From Brachybacterium sp. FME24 (GTDB taxonomy: Bacteria > Actinomycetota > Actinomycetes > Actinomycetales > Dermabacteraceae): 64,000 nucleotides of DNA. Positions 34,645-42,965 of this stretch are shown here, one piece after another. The stretch's first letter is position 1. Each line of letters opens with the position of its first letter. The notes beneath the pieces were generated by a model. The model was not told the DNA's origin. It did no database searches and saw only the letters and a list, made by a program, of their open reading frames with translations. The DNA is taken from NCBI RefSeq assembly GCF_014897705.1, contig NZ_JABUXV010000019.1:1-64000 (forward strand), written 5' to 3'. A program made the translations under genes and the position numbers.

Positions 34645-34698
34645 ATCGGCCCGCACCACCGTCACCCTGAATCCGTCAGTTTCACCAGGAGACCCCGC

Positions 34699-37443
34699 AT
34701 GAGCATTCCCACCCACGGCCCCGGCCTGCGGACGCGCCTGATGCGCGTCGGCACCGCCGCAGCCGCCCTCGCACTCGGCCTGAGCCTGACCCCCGGCCTC
34801 GCCCCCACCGCCCAGGCCGCCGTGGTCACGCCCGGCGACATCCAGATCAACGAGGTCTACGGGGGCGGCGGAAACTCCGGAGCGAGCGTCCAGAACGACT
34901 TCGTCGAACTGCGCAACACCTCCGACGCCGACGTGTCGATCGACGGCTGGTCCTTGCAGTACGCGTCCAAGACCGGCAGCTTCAACAACTCCCTGGACCT
35001 GCAGGGCACCGTTCCCGCCGGCGGCACCTTCCTGGTCCAGCTCGCCGCGGGCAACGGCAACGGAGACCCGCTGCCGCAGGCCGACCTGACCGGAGGCATC
35101 AACGCCTCGGGCACCGGCGGCGTCTTCGCCCTGTCCGATGCCGCGGGGAAGCTCCAGTGCACCGGCACCACCTGCGCCGAGGACCCGACCGTCGTGGACC
35201 TGGTGGGCTGGGGCGCCGCCACCACCTTCTCGGGCGAGGCCCCCGCGCCCGCGACCACCAATGCCACCTCCGTCTCCCGCATCGCGGAGACCGGCGAGAA
35301 CTCCACCGACTTCACCGCCGGCGCACCGACCCCCACCCCCTCCGGCGCCGAGCAGCCCGACCCCGAGGAGCCCGACGAACCCGAAGAGCCCGGCGAACCC
35401 GTAGAGCCCACCCCCGCCACGATCGCCGAGATCCAGGGCACCGGCGAGGCGAGCCCTCTGGCCGGGACCACCGTGGTCACCGAAGGCGTGGTGACCGCGG
35501 TGTACGCCACCGGCGGCCTGAACGGCTACGTCATCCAGACCGCCGGCACCGGGGGCGCACTGGACTTCTCCTCGCACACCGGTTCCACCGCCGTGTTCGT
35601 CTACTCCTCCGCGACCGCCGATCAGGTCTCCATCGGTGACTCCGTGCGTGTGAGCGGCGAGGTCGCCGAGTACTACGGCTCCACCCAGATCACGGTCGGC
35701 GCCGACGGCCTCGAGCCGCTCGTCGAGCCGCTCGCGCCGGTGGAGCCGATCTCGATCGAGGGCGGTTTCCCCACCGCCGAGGCACAGCGCGAGAGCATCG
35801 AACACATGCTCTACCTGCCCGGCGAGGACGACTTCACCGTCACCGACGTCTACGGCACGAACAAGCACGGCGAAGTCGGTCTCGCGATCGGTGATCAGCC
35901 GCTGCAGCAGGCCGGCGACATCATGGCCCCCGGCGCGGAGGCCACCGAGTACTTCGAGGCGCAGGCGCAGAACCTGGTGCTGCTGGACGACGGCCGCACC
36001 ACCGACTTCACGAGGAACCCCGAGCAGCCGGTGAGCTGGCTGACCACGCAGGAGCCCGTGCGCGTCGGCGCCGGTGTCGCCTTCGAGCAGCCCGTCGTCG
36101 TCACCTACTCCTTCGACCAATGGCGACTGAACGTCACCACCCCGTGGTCGGTGGCGGACACCGACGGGGTGGCCTTCGAGGACACTCGCGAGGACGCCCC
36201 CGACGAGGTGGGCGGCGACCTGCAGCTGGCCACCTTCAACGTGCTGAACTACTTCACCACCCTGGGGGAGGACACCCCCGGCTGCGAGCCCTACACGAAC
36301 ATGGAGGGCGAGGGCACCAACGTCTCCGGCGGCTGCGACCTGCGCGGCGCGTGGGGAGCCGACGACCTCGAGCGCCAGCAGTCCAAGCTCGTCGAGGCCA
36401 TCTCCGGCACCGACGCCGAGGTTGTCGGCCTGATGGAGATCGAGAACTCCGCCCGGCTGGGCGAGACCGCTGACGAGGCCACCGCCACCCTCGTCGACGC
36501 GCTGAACGCGAAGGACGGTGCAGGCACGTGGGCCTATGTCCCCACCGACGACGCCTACGCCGCGCAGGGCCTCGACGGGGGCCAGGACATGATCTCCAAC
36601 GCGATCATCTACCGCAGCGCCGCCGTGTCGCCGCAGGGCGGTGCGCAGATCCTCGCGAACGACGAGGCGTTCAACAACGCCCGCGAGCCCATCGGGCAGG
36701 TCTTCGCGCCCGTCCAGGGGGAGGGCGAGGAGCAGGTCGAGGGAGAGCCGTTCTTCTACACCGTCAACCACTTCAAGTCCAAGGGCTCGAAGGACGCTGA
36801 GGACGCGGACCTCGAGGCCGATCCGGTGCAGGGCAACGCCCGCACCTCCCGTCTGCAGCAGGCCGAGGCACTGCTGGACTGGAGCGAGCAGAAGGCAGAC
36901 GAGCTCGGGGTCCAGGACGTCTTCCACGGCGGCGACCTCAACGCCTACACCCAGGAAGATCCCCTGCAGCTGTTCTACGACCAGGGCTATGTGAACCTCG
37001 GCGAGACGTACGACGCCGAGGGCTGGTCCTACAGCTACAGCGGCATGGTGGGTTCGCTGGACCACGTCCTGGCCAACGCATCGGCCGCGGAGCGCGTGAC
37101 CGGCGCGACGGACTGGCAGATCAACGGTGCCGAGTCCGTGATGACCCAGTACTCGCGGTACTTGAACAACACCACCGACCTCTATGAGGAGGGAGTGTTC
37201 GGCTCCTCCGACCATGACCCGATCATCGTGGGCCTGGACGCCGGCTTCCCCGAGGGCGGCGGCGACGAGGACACCCATCCCGGGAACGGGAACGGGAACG
37301 GGAACGGGAACGGGAACGGGAACGGGAACGGGAACGGGAACGGGAACGGGAACGGGAACGGCAACAAGGGCCCGGGCCACAACAACGGCTCGGCGCCGGG
37401 GAGCAACAGCGGCATCGGCCACGGTTCCGGCCGCCAAGGGTGA
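34699..37443 (+). CDS. Secreted ExeM/NucH family endonuclease with lamin-tail domain
   Basis: A 914-residue protein. A signal peptide to about residue 40 (ending AQAAVV) is followed by a lamin-tail domain (residues about 42-180: IQINEVYGGGGNSGASVQNDFVELRNTS) and an OB-fold-like middle region. An endonuclease/exonuclease/phosphatase domain follows from about residue 505 (LATFNVLNYFTT; VVGLMEIEN; NHFKSKGS; HGGDLNAYTQEDP; GSLDHVLAN; SSDHDPIIVGL). The C-terminal tail has 13 Gly-Asn repeats from (GGGAAC)13 and a GHNNGS-rich end without sortase motif. Start: ATG 34699 with AGGAGA. It degrades extracellular DNA or RNA, giving substrates to the neighbouring nucleotidase. Confidence 0.92.
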   Translation: MSIPTHGPGLRTRLMRVGTAAAALALGLSLTPGLAPTAQAAVVTPGDIQINEVYGGGGNSGASVQNDFVELRNTSDADVSIDGWSLQYASKTGSFNNSLDLQGTVPAGGTFLVQLAAGNGNGDPLPQADLTGGINASGTGGVFALSDAAGKLQCTGTTCAEDPTVVDLVGWGAATTFSGEAPAPATTNATSVSRIAETGENSTDFTAGAPTPTPSGAEQPDPEEPDEPEEPGEPVEPTPATIAEIQGTGEASPLAGTTVVTEGVVTAVYATGGLNGYVIQTAGTGGALDFSSHTGSTAVFVYSSATADQVSIGDSVRVSGEVAEYYGSTQITVGADGLEPLVEPLAPVEPISIEGGFPTAEAQRESIEHMLYLPGEDDFTVTDVYGTNKHGEVGLAIGDQPLQQAGDIMAPGAEATEYFEAQAQNLVLLDDGRTTDFTRNPEQPVSWLTTQEPVRVGAGVAFEQPVVVTYSFDQWRLNVTTPWSVADTDGVAFEDTREDAPDEVGGDLQLATFNVLNYFTTLGEDTPGCEPYTNMEGEGTNVSGGCDLRGAWGADDLERQQSKLVEAISGTDAEVVGLMEIENSARLGETADEATATLVDALNAKDGAGTWAYVPTDDAYAAQGLDGGQDMISNAIIYRSAAVSPQGGAQILANDEAFNNAREPIGQVFAPVQGEGEEQVEGEPFFYTVNHFKSKGSKDAEDADLEADPVQGNARTSRLQQAEALLDWSEQKADELGVQDVFHGGDLNAYTQEDPLQLFYDQGYVNLGETYDAEGWSYSYSGMVGSLDHVLANASAAERVTGATDWQINGAESVMTQYSRYLNNTTDLYEEGVFGSSDHDPIIVGLDAGFPEGGGDEDTHPGNGNGNGNGNGNGNGNGNGNGNGNGNGNKGPGHNNGSAPGSNSGIGHGSGRQG
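37282..37359 (+). repeat. (GGGAAC)13 microsatellite in the nuclease gene
   Basis: Thirteen perfect GGGAAC units encode (Gly-Asn)13. GGG runs separated by three-base AAC loops match the canonical G-quadruplex pattern on the coding strand and mRNA. The 6-bp unit keeps frame on slippage. Confidence 0.95.
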
Positions 37444-38822
37444 GTGCACCGTCGGTGCCCACTGAGGGCGCCCTGTCCCGCAGGCTTCGCCTCCGTGACG
37501 CCGTGGTGATCGGGCTGGCCTCGATGATCGGGGCCGGAGCCTTCGTCTCCCTGGGCGCAGCCCAGGATCTCGCGGGGGCCCTGGCCCCGCTCGCGGTGCT
37601 GATCGCCGCGGCGGTCGCCCTGTGCAACGCCACCTCGACCGCGCAGCTCGCCGCTCAGTACCCGACCTCCGGCGGGGCCTACCACTTCGGCGGCAAGCAG
37701 CTGGGCCCGTGGTGGGGCTTCCTCGCCGGCTGGTGCTTCGTGATCGGCAAGATCGCTTCCTGCGCCGCTATGGCACTGGTCATCGCCGCATACCTGGTGC
37801 CCGAACCGGCGCAGCGGATCGTGGCGGCGCTGGTGGTCCTCGCGCTCACGGCAGTGAACCTGGTGGGCATCACCCGCACCGCCGTCGTGGCCCGAGTGCT
37901 GGTCACGGTGGCGCTGGCGGCCCTGGTGGCGACCGGGGTGCGACTGTTCGTCGGGCTGAGCGCGGCCCCGAGCGATCCGGCCGGCGGCGCAGCGGGCACC
38001 ACTCCTGCGTCGACCGTCCCCGGTCCTCTCGCCGGGGACAGTGCGGGACTCTGGGACGGCGGCCTGGCGGCGGTGCTCGGCGCCGGGGCCGGCGGGATCG
38101 GGGGAATCTTGTTCGCCGTGGTCCAGGCCGCGGCGCTCATGTTCTTCGCCTTCGCCGGGTACGCACGGGTGGCCACTCTGGGCGAAGAGGTGCTCGAGCC
38201 GCGCCGCACCATCCCCCGCGCGATCCTCATCGCCCTCGCCGCGGTGTGCGCGCTGTATCTCGCTCTGTCGATCGTGCTGGTCCTCGTCGGCCCTGCCCCG
38301 GGCGATCAGGGCTGGGGGCCGGCTCCGTTCCTCACCGCGCTGGAATCCGTCGGAGCCGGCGACGTGTGGGGCGCGATCATCACCGTCGGGGCGGTCGCTG
38401 CCGCCGCAGGGGCGCTGCTGGCCCTGGTGGCCGGGGTGTCCCGCACCATGCTCGCGATGGCTCGTGGGGGCGACCTGCCGCGAGCGCTCGCGAAGTCCAG
38501 CAACCGGTACGCCGTGCCGCAGCGGGCCGAGATCGTGGCCGCGCTCGCCGTGGTGCTGCTGGTGCTGCTCGCCTCCGACGTCCTGGTCGCCGTCGCGGCC
38601 TCGGCCTTCGGGGTGCTGCTGTACTACGCGGTCGCGAACCTCGCCGCGTTCACCCAGGTCGGGCAGTGGCGACTGTTCCCCAGAGCCCTGCAGATCCTCG
38701 GACTGATCGGCTGTCTGGTGCTGGTGGCCGCCCTGCCCGGGCGCACGATCGTTGCAGGCCTGGTGCTGGTCGCGATCGGGGTCGCGTATCGGGGCATCGT
38801 GCTGGCGACCCGGAAGCACTGA
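37440..38822 (+). CDS. APC family permease
   Basis: A 460-residue transporter with about 12 membrane helices. The APC signature GLASMIGAGAFVSLG is in helix 1 (about residues 22-36), followed by YPTSGGAYHFGGKQLGPWWGFLAGW and, later, FFAFAGYARVATLGEEVLEPRRTIPRAI, typical of amino-acid/polyamine permeases. The GTG at 37440 overlaps the nuclease stop (GTGA), arguing for cotranscription; no ribosome binding site is obvious. Substrate unknown. If it belongs functionally with the nuclease it could take up a nucleic-acid breakdown product, but that is inference from position only. Confidence 0.85.
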   Translation: MSAPSVPTEGALSRRLRLRDAVVIGLASMIGAGAFVSLGAAQDLAGALAPLAVLIAAAVALCNATSTAQLAAQYPTSGGAYHFGGKQLGPWWGFLAGWCFVIGKIASCAAMALVIAAYLVPEPAQRIVAALVVLALTAVNLVGITRTAVVARVLVTVALAALVATGVRLFVGLSAAPSDPAGGAAGTTPASTVPGPLAGDSAGLWDGGLAAVLGAGAGGIGGILFAVVQAAALMFFAFAGYARVATLGEEVLEPRRTIPRAILIALAAVCALYLALSIVLVLVGPAPGDQGWGPAPFLTALESVGAGDVWGAIITVGAVAAAAGALLALVAGVSRTMLAMARGGDLPRALAKSSNRYAVPQRAEIVAALAVVLLVLLASDVLVAVAASAFGVLLYYAVANLAAFTQVGQWRLFPRALQILGLIGCLVLVAALPGRTIVAGLVLVAIGVAYRGIVLATRKH

Positions 38823-38865
38823 TCGTCCGTTCGGCGACGACGCCCTCCTCGAACCATAATCCTTG

Positions 38866-38877
38866 ACTTATATGAGT
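38866..38877. promoter_or_regulatory. Candidate ArsR-type operator
   Basis: ACTTATATGAGT is palindromic at 10 of 12 positions and is A/T-rich in a GC-rich background, 21 bases before the regulator start chosen here. Confidence 0.45.
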
Positions 38878-38898
38878 GAAGGGGAGAGGATCGAGGGC

Positions 38899-39318
38899 AT
38901 GCACGCTCTCGACGTCCTCGGTGACCCGGTGCGGCGACGGATCCTCGAGCTCCTCGCCGACGGGGAACTCAGTGCCGGCGAGATCGGCGAGGTGGTGCAG
39001 GAGGAGTTCGCGATCAGCCAACCGGCGGTCTCGCAGCACCTCCGGGTCCTCCGGGAGCAGGGCTTCGCCACGGTCCGCCCCGAGGGGCGGCGGCGACTCT
39101 ACGCCGTGGACGCCCAGGGTCCCCGCCGGGCGGGCGAATGGCTCAGCGCCTTCGACAGGTTCTGGCTTCCCAAGCTCGATGCCCTGGGCACCGAGCTCGC
39201 CCGAGGGCGGCGCGAGCGTCGGCGTGCCGCCGAGACTCCGCACGGCTCAGACGAGACCACCGCAACCGCGCCAGGGTCATCCGGGCCCGACGCAGAACCA
39301 TCCCAGAAGGAGAACTGA
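38899..39318 (+). CDS. ArsR family transcriptional regulator
   Basis: A 139-residue winged helix: MHALDVLGDPVRRRILELLADGELSAGEIGEV, AISQPAVSQHLRVLREQGFATVRPEGRRRLYAVD. The metal-binding CxC motif is absent, placing it with the SRPBCC-linked ArsR regulators rather than metal sensors. I chose ATG 38899 (GGGGAGAGG upstream) over ATG 38872, which lies inside the candidate operator; the longer form would add nine residues. One base separates it from the SRPBCC gene. The C-terminal 30 residues are Thr/Ser/Pro-rich and probably disordered. Confidence 0.88.
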   Translation: MHALDVLGDPVRRRILELLADGELSAGEIGEVVQEEFAISQPAVSQHLRVLREQGFATVRPEGRRRLYAVDAQGPRRAGEWLSAFDRFWLPKLDALGTELARGRRERRRAAETPHGSDETTATAPGSSGPDAEPSQKEN

Positions 39319-39319
39319 C

Positions 39320-39976
39320 ATGGTCGATGTCCCCACCCAGCTGATGTCCGTCACCCGCACGGTCCGCACCGAGGACCACGAGGGGGAACCCGCGCGCATC
39401 CAGTCCCTCGAGCAGCTCTACCCCTCCCCGCTCGACGACGTATGGGACGCCGTGACCACCGCCGATCGCATCGCCCGCTGGTTCCTGCCGATCAGCGGCG
39501 ACCTCGAGCCGGGCGGAAGCTACCAGCTCCAGGGCAATGCCGGGGGAACGGTCCTGGAGTGCCATCCACCAGCCGACGGCGCTGCCGAGTACCGCATCAC
39601 CTGGGAGTTCGGTGGCGCCGTCACCTGGGTGACCGTGCGCCTGGCCGCAGAGGGGGAGCAGACCCGCTTCGAGCTCGAGCACGTCGCCCCGGTCGCGGGC
39701 GTTCCCGAGGAGATGTGGGAGACCTACGGCCCCGGCGCTACCGGGGTGGGCTGGGACGGCGGCCTGCTCGGCCTCGGCCTGCACCTGGGGGCCACCGAAG
39801 GCTCTCTCGCCCCGGGAGAGGCGGAGGCCTGGGCGGGCACCGACGAGGGCAAGTCCTTCTACCGCGGGGCGGCCGACGGCTGGGCCATTGCTGATGTCGC
39901 CGACGGGGTCGACTCCGACGTCGCCGCGCGCAAGGCCGACGCCACCTACCGGACCTACACCGGCACCGAGGTCTGA
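39320..39976 (+). CDS. SRPBCC / AHSA1-family protein
   Basis: A 218-residue START-like protein: LEQLYPSPLDDVWDAVTTADRIARWFLPISGDLEPGGSYQLQGNAGGTV, then ITWEFGGAVTWVTVRLAAEGEQTRFELEHVAPV, the usual Aha1-like helix-grip pattern. It starts at ATG 39320 with AGAAGGAG. It is paired with an ArsR regulator, a widespread arrangement whose ligand is seldom known. A perfect 16-bp stem-loop follows about 60 bases after the stop. Confidence 0.88.
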   Translation: MVDVPTQLMSVTRTVRTEDHEGEPARIQSLEQLYPSPLDDVWDAVTTADRIARWFLPISGDLEPGGSYQLQGNAGGTVLECHPPADGAAEYRITWEFGGAVTWVTVRLAAEGEQTRFELEHVAPVAGVPEEMWETYGPGATGVGWDGGLLGLGLHLGATEGSLAPGEAEAWAGTDEGKSFYRGAADGWAIADVADGVDSDVAARKADATYRTYTGTEV

Positions 39977-40032
39977 GGTGCAGGTCGCCGAGTCCTGAGT
40001 GCTGAGTCCGAGACGTCGGGCTCCCGCACCTC

Positions 40033-40073
40033 CGGCCCGTCTCCCCGGCGCATCTGCCCGGGGAGACGGGCCG
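40033..40073 (+). terminator. Terminator of the ArsR-SRPBCC operon
   Basis: CGGCCCGTCTCCCCGG (40033-40048) and CCGGGGAGACGGGCCG (40058-40073) form a perfect 16-bp stem with a 9-base loop. Confidence 0.85.
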
Positions 40074-40163
40074 TTCTCCGTGCCTGCTCGGCCGACGCCT
40101 CGCGCACTCACTGCCGCCCACCCGCTCGATCGCCACGCGTCGCCCTGTGACGCCCGCTCTTTC

Positions 40164-40181
40164 TGTAGTACATTTGCTACA
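40164..40181 (+). promoter_or_regulatory. Operator and -10 box of the XRE regulator gene
   Basis: TGTAG-N8-CTACA is an inverted repeat ending at the A of the start codon. Inside it TACATT (40169-40174) is a likely -10 box placing the transcript start at or next to the ATG. A regulator bound here would cover its own promoter. Confidence 0.55.
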
Positions 40182-40447
40182 TGATGGCGCGAAAAAGCGA
40201 TGATGGGTCGCAGTTCTTCACTCGACTCCCGGTACTGCGGGCGGAACGAGGCGTGAGTCGGCGAGAGCTCGCGGACGCGGTCGGTGTGCATTACCAGACG
40301 ATCGGGTATCTCGAGCGACGCGAATACAGTCCGAGCCTCGTCCTCGCCTTGAAGATCGCAGAGACCCTGGATGTTCCGGTCGACGCTGTCTTCGCACTCG
40401 CCCCGTTCGACAGCATGGCGGACCAGATCTACAAGGAGAAACGATGA
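40181..40447 (+). CDS. XRE-family helix-turn-helix regulator
   Basis: An 88-residue Cro/C1-type protein: LRAERGVSRRELADAVGVHYQTIGYLERREYSPSLVLALKIAETLDVPVDAVF. This compact single-domain form is usually encoded with a small membrane protein, as here (ATGA overlap at 40444). No ribosome binding site precedes the ATG; leaderless translation is likely. GC content is a little lower than in the neighbours. Confidence 0.9.
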   Translation: MMARKSDDGSQFFTRLPVLRAERGVSRRELADAVGVHYQTIGYLERREYSPSLVLALKIAETLDVPVDAVFALAPFDSMADQIYKEKR

Positions 40448-40956
40448 GCCAGGCCCAGGACACCACTCATGAACAGGCCGGCAAGCTCGAACGTCGGGCA
40501 GCCAGGCTCGATGACCCGATGTTCGAGAAGTACCGCTCGCCACGTCCCCGGCGGCGCCTGGCTGTGGCGATGATCGCCCTCCTCGCCGTCGAAGCGATCA
40601 TCGTCGTCCTGCCCGGGATCGGAGCGATCCCGATCTGGGCGTTCCTCGCCGCCATGGCGGTCCTGATCATCGTCTTCGTCGTCGTGCTCGGCATGCTCAA
40701 GGCGTCGACGCGCGGCGTGGAGGAGCTGCCCGAGGAGGTGCTCGACGAACGCCAAGCCCAGATCCGCGGACGCGTCTATTCCGGCGCGTACCGGGTGGTC
40801 AGCGTGATGGCCATCGTGCTCGCCGCATTCGTGCTGGTCACGGTCGCGGTCGGCTGGGCAGTGCCCGAGTTCCTCGCCATCGGGATCGCCGTGGTCGCCT
40901 ACCAGCTCGTGATCATTGCCCCGACCCTCGTCGCAGCGCTGCAGCACGACGCCTGA
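40444..40956 (+). CDS. Four-helix membrane protein coupled to the XRE regulator
   Basis: A 170-residue protein. A charged N-terminus of about 38 residues is followed by two helix hairpins (LAVAMIALLAVEAIIVVLPGIG / IPIWAFLAAMAVLIIVFVVVLGML and VVSVMAIVLAAFVLVTVAVGWAV / FLAIGIAVVAYQLVIIAPTLVAAL), with a charged loop VEELPEEVLDERQAQIRGR between them. The DERQ motif in the loop recalls DUF2178-like partners of XRE regulators, but I cannot confirm the family. Function unknown. Confidence 0.75.
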   Translation: MSQAQDTTHEQAGKLERRAARLDDPMFEKYRSPRPRRRLAVAMIALLAVEAIIVVLPGIGAIPIWAFLAAMAVLIIVFVVVLGMLKASTRGVEELPEEVLDERQAQIRGRVYSGAYRVVSVMAIVLAAFVLVTVAVGWAVPEFLAIGIAVVAYQLVIIAPTLVAALQHDA

Positions 40957-40963
40957 GGCCGAC

Positions 40964-41734
40964 TCAGACCGCCCGAGCGATCACCACGAACTCACGTCCG
41001 ATCCGGTCCGGGGCCTGTCGGATCTCTTCGACCCGGAATCCGGCCGCCCCCAGAGAGGTCCTCAGCTCCAGCTCGCTGCGGAACCGCAGGGTCGAGGTCG
41101 AGGTGACCGTGGTGCCGTCGGCGAAGGTGAACTCGTCCGCGAAGGTGACCAGCGGCAGGTCCACCTCGAAGCGGACGGGCCGCCCGACCACACGGCCCAC
41201 TCCCGACACCTCCCAGATCTGCTCTTCGGCCTCCTGCTGCCACTCCTCCCAGGCGCGGCGTTCGGGCCGCCGGGACTCGACCACGAATGTCCCGCCCTCG
41301 CGCAGGGCGCCACGGATCCCACGCAGCGTGGCCGACCAGGCGTCATCAGTCACGAACACCTGGGCCACGTTGCCGGTCATCACCGCGGCGTCGGCTCCGA
41401 GGGTGGGGAGGTCCTCGGCGGTGCCGTGGATCCACCGCACCTGATCCGCGGCAGGTTTCGTGCGCGCCACGTCGAGGGAGGCGAGGGCGGGGTCGACGCC
41501 GGTCACCGTGAGACCTGCCGCGGCCAGGCGGACGGCGAGGGCCCCGGTGCCGCAGCCGACATCGACCACCGTGCGCGCGTCCAACTCGCCGAGGATCGCC
41601 TCGTAGTGGTCGAGGTCGTCGCGATCGCCGTCGAAGGTGTCGTAGCAGACGGCGAGGCGGGGGTCTGCGAAAAGGGCGTCCGGGACGACTCCAGGGGCGG
41701 GAATGATGTCGGGTTCAGGGGCATCAGTGGTCAC
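40964..41734 (-). CDS. Class I SAM-dependent methyltransferase
   Basis: A 256-residue methyltransferase. Motif I is VVDVGCGTGALAVRLAAAG at about residues 56-74, followed by GVDPALASLDVAR and motif II-like AVMTGNVAQVF. The beta-rich C-terminal part (YDTFDGDRDD at the N-terminus; RFEVDLPLVTFADEFTFADG) resembles the group of methyltransferases acting on small molecules. Start: GTG 41734, preceded by TACTCT with a 6-base gap, suggesting a leaderless message; ATG 41770 is an alternative. It is convergent with the membrane-protein gene. Substrate unknown. Confidence 0.85.
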   Translation of the reverse strand: MTTDAPEPDIIPAPGVVPDALFADPRLAVCYDTFDGDRDDLDHYEAILGELDARTVVDVGCGTGALAVRLAAAGLTVTGVDPALASLDVARTKPAADQVRWIHGTAEDLPTLGADAAVMTGNVAQVFVTDDAWSATLRGIRGALREGGTFVVESRRPERRAWEEWQQEAEEQIWEVSGVGRVVGRPVRFEVDLPLVTFADEFTFADGTTVTSTSTLRFRSELELRTSLGAAGFRVEEIRQAPDRIGREFVVIARAV

Positions 41735-41872
41735 ACGCCGAGAGTAGGCCGCGCGACGGAGGCCGGCCACCGATTACTCCAGGGGATCTCGCCATCTCCA
41801 GGCCGTTCATGTCCGATCCCGTACGGTCTCGCCGCGTCTGAATTCGACTTGCCCGGGCCGCTGGGTCACCCC

Positions 41873-41923
41873 TTGCGACCTACGGCACCTCGAGAGACCG
41901 GCAAAACCTGCCGTAGGTCACAA
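41873..41923. repeat. 51-bp palindromic intergenic element
   Basis: It runs from TTGCGACCTACGGCAC to GTAGGTCACAA; GACCTACGGCA (41877-41887) pairs perfectly with TGCCGTAGGTC (41909-41919). It has the same length and the same ends as the 51-bp segments inside the transglutaminase gene at 15922, 16015 and 16108. Confidence 0.85.
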
Positions 41924-41942
41924 CGCCATGCCGGGCCGGACC

Positions 41943-41965
41943 GGGACGGGGCGGGGCGGGGCGGG
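41943..41965 (+). other. Potential G-quadruplex tract
   Basis: Five G runs (three to four G each) separated by one or two bases satisfy the canonical quadruplex pattern with very short loops on the plus strand. Confidence 0.6.
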
Positions 41966-42048
41966 TCGCACTGGGTCGGGAAGGGACGAGGGTGGTGTGG
42001 CCGGATCGGGCGGCACGCGGTGCGGAGGGGGGCATGCGCGGGGCGGGC

Positions 42049-42771
42049 TCAGGCGAGGGAAGTCCAGGTGGTGTCGGCGTCGATGAGCCAGTGATGGCGC
42101 AGGGTCAGTGCGCGCTCGGTGGCCGCGAGGATCCCGGCGAACAGCATCATCGCATTGGCCCAGACCGGGAGGCTGACGGGCGAGGTGAATGTGCCGACGT
42201 GCTCGGCGACCAGATCGATCTGAGTGATGACCTCGGCGATCTGCGGGACGCCCAGCACGAGGCCCACCAGCAGGACGAGGATCGCGAGGATCCCGACTGC
42301 CGCGCTCGTGCGCGGGAAGCGGCGCCCGAACCGTGCCCGCCACCCTTCGAGCGACCACCGGTGGGGGGTCAAGGTTCTCGCGGGAGCGTCCTCGGGCGTG
42401 TACCGCATCCGGCTCAAGCCGTACAGACTGGTCGCGACCTCGATCGCGCCGCCCGGCACGGCGAAAGCCACCGGTGGGTCCGCGATCTGCAGCTGGGCGC
42501 CGTCCCGGTAGAGGGCCACGGGCGGGGCCTCGGAGCGCTTCGAGGAGTCCTCCGTGAGATCGTCGAGGGAGTCCTCCGTGAGATCGTCGAGCTCATCGGC
42601 CATGAAGTGGACGTCCACGGCATAGACCGAGGCGCCCCGCTCCTCGTCCTCCAGCTCGAGGGTGAACAGGGTGCGGGTGAACAGCTGCCAGGGCCGGTAG
42701 TCCCGCAGGGCGCTCCCGTCTCCCGGTCGCGCCCGGCGCAGCCGGCGTCGTCGTCTGAACGAGTCGAGCAT
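42049..42771 (-). CDS. Hypothetical two-helix membrane protein
   Basis: A 240-residue protein of unknown family. A basic N-terminus (RRRRRLRRAR) is followed by a beta-rich domain (LFTLELEDEERGASVYAVDVHFMADEL) interrupted by a duplicated octapeptide DLTEDSLD, then two C-terminal membrane helices (AAVGILAILVLLVGLVLGV and SLPVWANAMMLFAGILAAT). Start: ATG 42771 with AGGAGG 3-8 bases upstream. It stands alone between a flavin reductase and a methyltransferase. Confidence 0.7.
   Translation of the reverse strand: MLDSFRRRRRLRRARPGDGSALRDYRPWQLFTRTLFTLELEDEERGASVYAVDVHFMADELDDLTEDSLDDLTEDSSKRSEAPPVALYRDGAQLQIADPPVAFAVPGGAIEVATSLYGLSRMRYTPEDAPARTLTPHRWSLEGWRARFGRRFPRTSAAVGILAILVLLVGLVLGVPQIAEVITQIDLVAEHVGTFTSPVSLPVWANAMMLFAGILAATERALTLRHHWLIDADTTWTSLA
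42545..42591 (-). repeat. 24-bp tandem duplication in a coding region
   Basis: Two perfect 24-bp copies start at 42545 and 42569, encoding the duplicated DLTEDSLD. This is recent by identity and in frame. Confidence 0.9.
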
Positions 42772-42965
42772 GATCCTCCTGGCGCAGCGAGCAGGTCGTC
42801 GAGATCCCTGTGGACTCCATTGCACCCGAACCGCGGCCGCGAGCACCAGTGCGATCTGTCATCTCGTCCGAAGGTGCCGGATGATCGTCGCCGTCACTCC
42901 AGGCGAGCATCGGCCGGCATGGACCCGCGCACGGCGAGCGTCCGAACGCACCCGCCCGCCGGCGG

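Larger units (their letters stand above)
41735..42048. other. Intergenic region with 51-bp palindromic element and G-rich tract
   Basis: No gene seen. It holds the methyltransferase promoter (TACTCT, 41746-41741), the 51-bp palindromic element at 41873-41923, and a run of five G tracts at 41943-41965 just before the end of the convergent-side gene. Confidence 0.6.
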
